A DNA stretch of 36,409 nt. Origin: an uncultured Dehalococcoidia bacterium. Its GTDB lineage: Bacteria; Chloroflexota; Dehalococcoidia; GIF9; UBA5629. The stretch covers positions 1-36,409 of the forward strand of contig CAIYTC010000157.1 in NCBI GenBank assembly GCA_903929005.1. The letters run 5' to 3'. The notes below the pieces were generated by a model. That model was not told the origin of the DNA and did no database searches. It was given only the letters and a program-made list of their open reading frames with translations. Shown piece after piece: positions 31,992 through 36,409 of the stretch; position 1 is the stretch's first letter; every line of letters begins with the position of its first letter. The translations under genes were made by a program, and so were the position numbers.

Positions 31992-33414
31992 TACGGCCAC
32001 AAAAACCAGGCTGGCTTTGCCCAAGGGCAAGCTGCTGGCCCGTACCTCCGAGTTCCTGACTGCGACCGGACTGGGCTTCGACGACTATAATTCAAAAACC
32101 CGCATCTACCGCATGCAGTCGCAGACCCTGCCCGCTCTCACCGCCAAAATGCTTAATGAGCGTGATATACCCGTACAGGTAGCCATCGGCAACTACGATT
32201 TCGGCATCTGCACTTCAGACTGGCTGCAGGAGCTGCAGGCACGTTACCCGGCCAGCCGTGTGTTAAAGATTGCCGACCTTAGCTACGACCTGTCATCCAT
32301 ATACCTGGCCTGCTCTGAGGCTTCCAATATTTCGCCTCAGGACATCTCCGGACGCCCTGCCGCCTGGCGCATTGTAACCGAGTATCCTGCCCTGGCCGAG
32401 GCAACCGCCTGTAAGATGAGACTAAAAAGGTTCCGTATTTTCCCCTGCTGGGGCTCAACCGAAGCTTACCCTCCGGAGAACGCAGATCTCTGCGTCCTGC
32501 GCGTCAGGGATGAGAAGGCCCTGCGCAGCCTCAACTTAAAACCGCTCAGTAAAATATGCGACAGCAACGCCTGCATTATTGCCAATAGCGATAGCATACA
32601 GGATAATGACTTCAGCAGTTTATTAAAACGTTTTGCCCTATCCCAAAAAATGAAAGATAAACCCTGGCAGGTACCCGAAAAAGCCCTGGCAGCCATAAGC
32701 AATGATTTTATAGCCAGGGCTCCCGCTGACAACATCTGGCTGGCGCTGGCCGATGGCCACCAGCAGATCCACACCGCCGCTTTCCTTGAAAAGACGGGCA
32801 TCAAGCTGGTAGGTTATGCTAAGGACAATATGCAGCGCCGCCCTTCCAGCAGCCTCGCCGGGGTTAATATCAAGGTCATCCGTCCGCAGGATATGCCACA
32901 GCAGGTGGCCAACGGCAATTTCGACCTGGCCGTCACGGGCAAGGATTGGCTGCTGGACCACCTCTACCAGTTCCCCTCCAGCCCCGTAACCGAACTGGCC
33001 GACCTCGGCTTCGGCCGGGTACGCATAGTGGCTGTGGTCAGCGAAGAAGTGCCCGCGGACTCCATTGACAGTATACGCGAGCTTATCAGCAGGGGTAAAA
33101 TGGCGCCGCTGCGCATAGCCACGGAGTATGTTAACATCGCCGATAAGTACCTGCGTGACCGGCATATCGCGCGTTACCGCGTCATTCCCACCTGGGGCGC
33201 CACCGAGGTATACTTGCCGGAGGACGCCGACATGCTGATTGAGAATACCGAGACCGGGCAGACGCTGGCCAGGCACAAGCTTAAGATCATCGATACGCTT
33301 TTTGAGTCAACGGCCTGCCTTATCGGCAACCGCCGCAGCCTTGAACTGCCCTTTAAAAAAGCTAAGATCGAACGACTTGTAAAGATATTCAGGGAGGCCG
33401 CGGGCAAGAAATGA
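31981..33414 (+). CDS. hisG: Fused double-domain ATP phosphoribosyltransferase
   Basis: A 477-aa protein made of two short-form HisG catalytic domains in tandem (about 8-235 and 249-477); ordinary short HisG is ~210 aa. Half 1 keeps LALPKGK (11-17) but its PRPP loop reads RDEKAL (176-181) and its GxD reads TSD. Half 2 has ALADGHQ (255-261) in place of the LPKGK motif but keeps GKD and ETGQTL (424-429), and GATEVYLPEDAD before it. Neither half alone has the full site. Each lacks the long-form ACT domain, matching the hisZ gene before it. The enzyme would condense ATP and PRPP to PR-ATP. Start is TTG, overlapping hisZ; the stop overlaps hisD as ATGA. No frameshift is seen. Confidence 0.9.
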   Translation: MVSSTATKTRLALPKGKLLARTSEFLTATGLGFDDYNSKTRIYRMQSQTLPALTAKMLNERDIPVQVAIGNYDFGICTSDWLQELQARYPASRVLKIADLSYDLSSIYLACSEASNISPQDISGRPAAWRIVTEYPALAEATACKMRLKRFRIFPCWGSTEAYPPENADLCVLRVRDEKALRSLNLKPLSKICDSNACIIANSDSIQDNDFSSLLKRFALSQKMKDKPWQVPEKALAAISNDFIARAPADNIWLALADGHQQIHTAAFLEKTGIKLVGYAKDNMQRRPSSSLAGVNIKVIRPQDMPQQVANGNFDLAVTGKDWLLDHLYQFPSSPVTELADLGFGRVRIVAVVSEEVPADSIDSIRELISRGKMAPLRIATEYVNIADKYLRDRHIARYRVIPTWGATEVYLPEDADMLIENTETGQTLARHKLKIIDTLFESTACLIGNRRSLELPFKKAKIERLVKIFREAAGKK

Positions 33415-34703
33415 AGGTAATCAGGGACTATCAAAAGGCCAGGCAGGCGCTGGACCGCACGCTGACATACCAGGCAGCCTCGGGTGATAGCAAAATCGAA
33501 GCTGTTGTCAGGGAGATCATCGACAATGTAAAAATGCAAGGGGATAAAGCCCTCTTGGCTTATACCGAGCGCTTCGATGGCGCAAAATTGAAGTCACTGG
33601 AAGTGACCGGACGGGAAATTGCCATTGCCCGCAAGTCTGCCGATACAGAGCTTGTCAAAGCGCTCAATTTCGCCGCAGGCCGCGTGGAGAAGTTCCACAA
33701 AACCTGCCTGCGCAAATACGGCAAAGGCTTTCTCAAGGACGGATTGGGGCAGCAGATCCTGCCACTCGAACGCGTCGGCATTTACGTGCCGGGCGGAACT
33801 GCTGCCTACCCCTCCACCGTACTGATGACAGCCATACCCGCCCGCGTAGCCGGAGTAAGGGAGATTATCATGGCCACGCCCTGCGGCAGGGACGGAAAAG
33901 TGCCGGCCAACACTCTGGTTGCCGCTGATATCGCCGGGGTGGACAGGATATTCAAGATAGGCGGCGCCCAGGCCGTGGCCGCGCTGGCCCTCGGCACCCA
34001 ATCGGTCCCGCGCGTGGACAAGGTTTGCGGCCCCGGCAACATCTATGTTATGACTGCCAAAAAGCTGGTTTACGGTACAGTTGATATCGATGCCCTGCAG
34101 GGCCCCAGCGAAGTTGTCGTCATAGCGGATAGCTCGTCCGACCCTGCCTTCTGCGCGGCTGACCTGATTGCGCAGTCCGAGCATGACGCCATGGCATCCT
34201 CTATCCTCATCACCACATCTGAAACACTGGCTGATAAAGTACAGTCAGCACTGAGGAGGCAGCTTGCCAGGCTGCCGCGCAGCGCCATCACCCGCCAGGC
34301 GCTGGATGAGCGAGGCATCATTGTCATAGTTAAGAGATTAGAGCAGGCCGTAGAACTTGCCAACCTGTACGCGCCGGAGCACCTCTCCTTGATGGTGCGC
34401 CAGGCGCAGGACTATGTACGCTACATCTGGAACGCCGGCTGCATCTGCGCCGGGCAGTATTCGCCTGTGGTTTTGGGTGACTACGTGGCCGGTCCCAGCC
34501 ACACGCTGCCCACGGGGGGCAGCGCCCGCTTCAGTTCACCGCTGGTAGTGCAGGATTTCCTCAAGATCAACAGCATAATTGCGCTTGACTATAGCGCCAT
34601 CTTGAGACTGGGTCCGGCAGCCGCGCTGCTGGCCGATAACGAGGGGTTGACCGGGCACGCCAACGCCATCAGGTTAAGGCTGAATAAAAGGATGAATAAA
34701 TAG
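33411..34703 (+). CDS. hisD: Histidinol dehydrogenase
   Basis: A 430-aa enzyme of the last two steps of histidine synthesis (histidinol to histidine with two NAD). The zinc ligands and catalytic residues fall where expected from E. coli HisD: Q255 and H258 (AQSEHD), E323-H324 (APEHL), D357 (GDYVAGPSHTLPTGG) and H416 (GLTGHANAI). GIYVPGG at 123-129 is the NAD region. The ATG overlaps the hisG stop, so translation is coupled. Confidence 0.98.
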   Translation: MKVIRDYQKARQALDRTLTYQAASGDSKIEAVVREIIDNVKMQGDKALLAYTERFDGAKLKSLEVTGREIAIARKSADTELVKALNFAAGRVEKFHKTCLRKYGKGFLKDGLGQQILPLERVGIYVPGGTAAYPSTVLMTAIPARVAGVREIIMATPCGRDGKVPANTLVAADIAGVDRIFKIGGAQAVAALALGTQSVPRVDKVCGPGNIYVMTAKKLVYGTVDIDALQGPSEVVVIADSSSDPAFCAADLIAQSEHDAMASSILITTSETLADKVQSALRRQLARLPRSAITRQALDERGIIVIVKRLEQAVELANLYAPEHLSLMVRQAQDYVRYIWNAGCICAGQYSPVVLGDYVAGPSHTLPTGGSARFSSPLVVQDFLKINSIIALDYSAILRLGPAAALLADNEGLTGHANAIRLRLNKRMNK

Positions 34704-34741
34704 AACAGTTAATAACCGGCTAATACTTAGACAGATTATCA

Positions 34742-34769
34742 GTGTACACCGCGGCAACTTCCTGTACAC
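34742..34769. repeat. 7-bp inverted repeat after hisD
   Basis: GTGTACA (34742-34748) pairs with TGTACAC (34763-34769), loop of 14 bases, no T tract after it. It could be a weak hairpin downstream of hisD; not a clear terminator. Confidence 0.4.
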
Positions 34770-34799
34770 GCTGAACGGCATACGCCCCACCCCAAAAAC

Positions 34800-34946
34800 A
34801 TCAATGACGAAGCGTGCGGCATGTCTTTGCGAGGAGCCCACCCAAAAATGTCTTTGCGAGGAGCCCGCAGGCGACGAAGCAATCTCAGGGCATAACGCCA
34901 CTAACAGACGGATTGCCGCGGCCGCTGCGGCGGCCTCGCAATGACA
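34800..34946. repeat. Palindromic intergenic repeat, TTGCGAGG...CCTCGCAATGACA type
   Basis: A near-direct duplication of ATGTCTTTGCGAGGAGCCC at 34821-34839 and 34848-34866. The second copy leads through GCGACGAAGCAATCTC and then GATTGCCGC to CCTCGCAATGACA at 34934-34946. The outer arms pair with one mismatch and GCAATC/GATTGC pairs inside, so the element is a long imperfect palindrome. I recall similar repeats scattered in Dehalococcoidia and other genomes. It fills most of the 400-bp gap between hisD and hisC, which holds no gene that I can support. Confidence 0.75.
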
Positions 34947-34980
34947 ATGTTCAAAAAGGGCGCTCAATGACAGGCTTGCC

Positions 34981-35035
34981 GTAGGGGCGGGTTTTTAGCC
35001 CGCCCAATCGGGCGCACCTGAAGGAACGCCCCTAC
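34981..35035. repeat. GTAGGGGCG...CGCCCCTAC palindromic element (REP/MITE-like)
   Basis: Outer arms GTAGGGGCG (34981-34989) and CGCCCCTAC (35027-35035) are perfect inverses. Inside, GGGCGGG-TTTTTAG-CCCGCCC (34985-35005) forms its own hairpin. The 55-bp unit is separate from the element before it. Hairpin and length are typical of small mobile palindromes; no gene or target-site duplication is visible. Confidence 0.75.
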
Positions 35036-35060
35036 AGAGTTATCCATCGAAATGGTAAAA

Positions 35061-35094
35061 TGACGGCGCTGCATTTTATTTTAATAAGCCGTCA
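35061..35094. repeat. 7-bp inverted repeat just before hisC
   Basis: TGACGGC (35061-35067) and GCCGTCA (35088-35094) are perfect inverses around an AT-rich 20-base loop (GCATTTTATTTTAATA). It ends about 6-20 nt before the hisC start, so the structure could mask or mark the start region. Confidence 0.45.
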
Positions 35095-35114
35095 GCAGCA
35101 TGGTGGCATTAACG

Positions 35115-36206
35115 ATGCTTAATTCAATAGACGTTGAAAACATGGTGCGCGGCGCACTCAAACGCATGACGGCCTACACGCCCGTCGACCCTGCCGAGGT
35201 GCTCAGCGGCCGCGCCCAAGTGCCGGCCGGGCAGACCGCCAAGCTGGACGGTAACGAGAACCCCTACGGCTGCTCGCCGCGGGTGCAGAAGGCGCTGGCC
35301 AAATTCCGGGACTATAACCGCTACCCCGACCCCGATCAGCGCGAGGTGCGCAAGGCCCTGGCCAAATACACTGGGATGAAATCAGATTCCATCGTGGCCG
35401 GCGCCGGAAGCGACGACCTCATCGATATCATCCTGCGCCTCTTTATCGAGCCGGGCGATAAGGTCATCAACTGCCCGCCTACCTTCGGCATGTACCCTTT
35501 CTGCACTGAGATCGCCGGAGGTGAAGTCGTGAAAGTCCCGCGCAAAGCGGATTTCTCCCTCGGCCTGCCGGCCATTAAAAAGGCGGTTGATGCCGAAACC
35601 AGGGTTATTTTCGTGGCGTCTCCTAATAACCCCTCGGGCAACCAGGCCTCTGAGTCTGAGATAAAGGAGCTTCTCGCGCTTGACTTGATCGTGGTGGTGG
35701 ATGAGGCCTATGTGGAGTTCAGCGGCAACTCGCTCATTCAGCTTGTACCCCACTATGCCAACCTCATCGTGCTGCGCACCTTCAGCAAGTGGGCGGGCAT
35801 CGCCGGCCTGCGCGCCGGATACGGAGTCTGCCCCATCAATATAGTCCCCTACCTGATGAAGATAAAGCAGCCCTACAATATCAATATGGCCGCCTACGTG
35901 GCTATACTCGAGTCGCTGGCCGACCTCGGCTACCTGCAGAAAACCGTCCGGGCGATGGTTGAAGAGCGGGACGTCCTCTACAACGGACTGCGGGAATTCA
36001 ACTGGCTGAAGCCCTTCCCCTCGGTGGCCAACTTCATACTCTGCGCCGTGCAGGGGCGCGGCGCCAGGGACGTCTACCTCGGCCTGCAGAAGAAGGGCAT
36101 CTTCATACGCTATTTCGAAACATCCGAGCTCAAGGATTATATCCGCATCAGCGTGGGACGCCCGCAAGATACTATCCGCGTTATTGCCGCTCTCAGGGAT
36201 ATGTGA
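35115..36206 (+). CDS. hisC: Histidinol-phosphate aminotransferase
   Basis: A PLP fold-type I aminotransferase of 363 aa. It has LDGNENPYG near the start, a RYPDP motif, FVASPNNPSGN, VVVDEAYVEF and the PLP lysine in RTFSKWAGIAGLRAGYG (K225 counted from this start). It makes histidinol phosphate from imidazole-acetol phosphate. The frame opens at ATG 35100, but that ATG has no SD; ATG at 35115 has GGTGG eight nt upstream and gives MLNSIDVENM, so I prefer it. It follows the repeat-filled gap, and no separate promoter for it is evident. Confidence 0.95.
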   Translation: MLNSIDVENMVRGALKRMTAYTPVDPAEVLSGRAQVPAGQTAKLDGNENPYGCSPRVQKALAKFRDYNRYPDPDQREVRKALAKYTGMKSDSIVAGAGSDDLIDIILRLFIEPGDKVINCPPTFGMYPFCTEIAGGEVVKVPRKADFSLGLPAIKKAVDAETRVIFVASPNNPSGNQASESEIKELLALDLIVVVDEAYVEFSGNSLIQLVPHYANLIVLRTFSKWAGIAGLRAGYGVCPINIVPYLMKIKQPYNINMAAYVAILESLADLGYLQKTVRAMVEERDVLYNGLREFNWLKPFPSVANFILCAVQGRGARDVYLGLQKKGIFIRYFETSELKDYIRISVGRPQDTIRVIAALRDM

Positions 36207-36244
36207 TACCCTTTGGCTTGAATTCATAGAGAAAGAGGTAGCAA

Positions 36245-36409
36245 ATGGCCGAACGCAAAGCGAGCGTAACCCGCCGCACCAAAGAACCTTCGATTAAGGT
36301 CGAGGTCAATATCGACGGCAGCAGCCAGTTCGAGATAACCACCGGCATCCTCTTCTTCGACCACATGCTCTGCCAGCTTGCCCAGCACGGCATCTTCGAC
36401 CTCAAGATA
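36245..36409 (+). CDS. hisB: Imidazoleglycerol-phosphate dehydratase, 5' part
   Basis: The first 55 codons before the window ends. [19 protein letters not shown] leads into [21 protein letters not shown], where FFDHML is the family's metal-binding signature, and then QLAQHG. It is the single-function HisB type judging from the N-terminus, with no phosphatase domain before it. The ATG at 36245 has an AGAGG SD, 38 bp after hisC. Confidence 0.93.
   Translation, partial: MAERKASVTRRTKEPSIKVEVNIDGSSQFEITTGILFFDHMLCQLAQHGIFDLKI

Noticed and set aside
34704-35099. CRISPR array in the hisD-hisC gap
   Set aside because: The repeated TTGCGAGG units are only two, unequally spaced and part of a palindrome; there are no regular spacers and no cas genes.
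35382-36227. 281-aa minus-strand frame opposite hisC
   Set aside because: Shadow of hisC, which carries all its catalytic motifs.

Overview
This 36.4 kb window is an ordinary chromosomal stretch from a mid-GC bacterium. The gene content suggests a Chloroflexota member, probably Dehalococcoidia-like. The clues are a HisZ-dependent histidine operon, a compact purD-purE-purB-purC-purS cluster, a glycogen cluster built on GH57 enzymes, Ig-repeat lipoproteins, and intergenic 'TTGCGAGG...GAAGCAATC' and 'GTAGGGGCGGG' palindromic elements. The lineage is an inference from memory of such genomes, not from a search. TTG starts are frequent (at least six genes) and are usually backed by a good Shine-Dalgarno (SD) sequence.

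Layout. (1) Positions 1-4730, minus strand: a putative accessory or defence operon behind a near-consensus promoter (4817-4845). It encodes an AlbA_2/Schlafen-like ATP-binding regulator, an unknown 264-aa protein, a P-loop protein whose Walker motifs are both eroded, an intact P-loop ATPase of the BREX BrxC/BrxD (DUF2791) type, and an MNT nucleotidyltransferase cut by the window edge. (2) 4853-16119, minus: holA, then a glycogen cluster (glgC, glgA, ROK sugar kinase, GH57, a PRC-barrel protein, a second GH57) ending in mutS. (3) 16330-17794, plus: an Mrp-type P-loop ATPase and an IscU/NifU-like scaffold, each lacking cysteines usual for its family. (4) 17944-22550, plus: a ferritin-like mini-protein, a 30-aa very basic protein, then purD, purE, purB, purC and purS. 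(5) 22560-26754, minus: three paralogous lipoproteins, all with the lipobox Cys at residue 18, behind a promoter that carries two palindromes. (6) 26821-28482: a sirtuin (minus) divergent from a single-domain biotin ligase (plus). (7) 28518-30609, minus: a slipin/NfeD membrane pair. (8) 30741-36409, plus: the histidine operon hisZ, a double-length hisG, hisD, a 400-bp repeat-filled gap, hisC and the start of hisB.

The most notable finding is the hisG gene. It encodes two short-form HisG catalytic domains in tandem, and each half has lost a different active-site motif. The N-terminal half keeps the LPKGK motif but lost the PRPP loop. The C-terminal half keeps ETGQTL and GKD but lost LPKGK. This looks like a subfunctionalised, fused heterodimer-like enzyme working with HisZ. 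The second notable region is the left-edge operon, where an active ATPase is paired with a degenerate paralogue and an uncharacterised partner.
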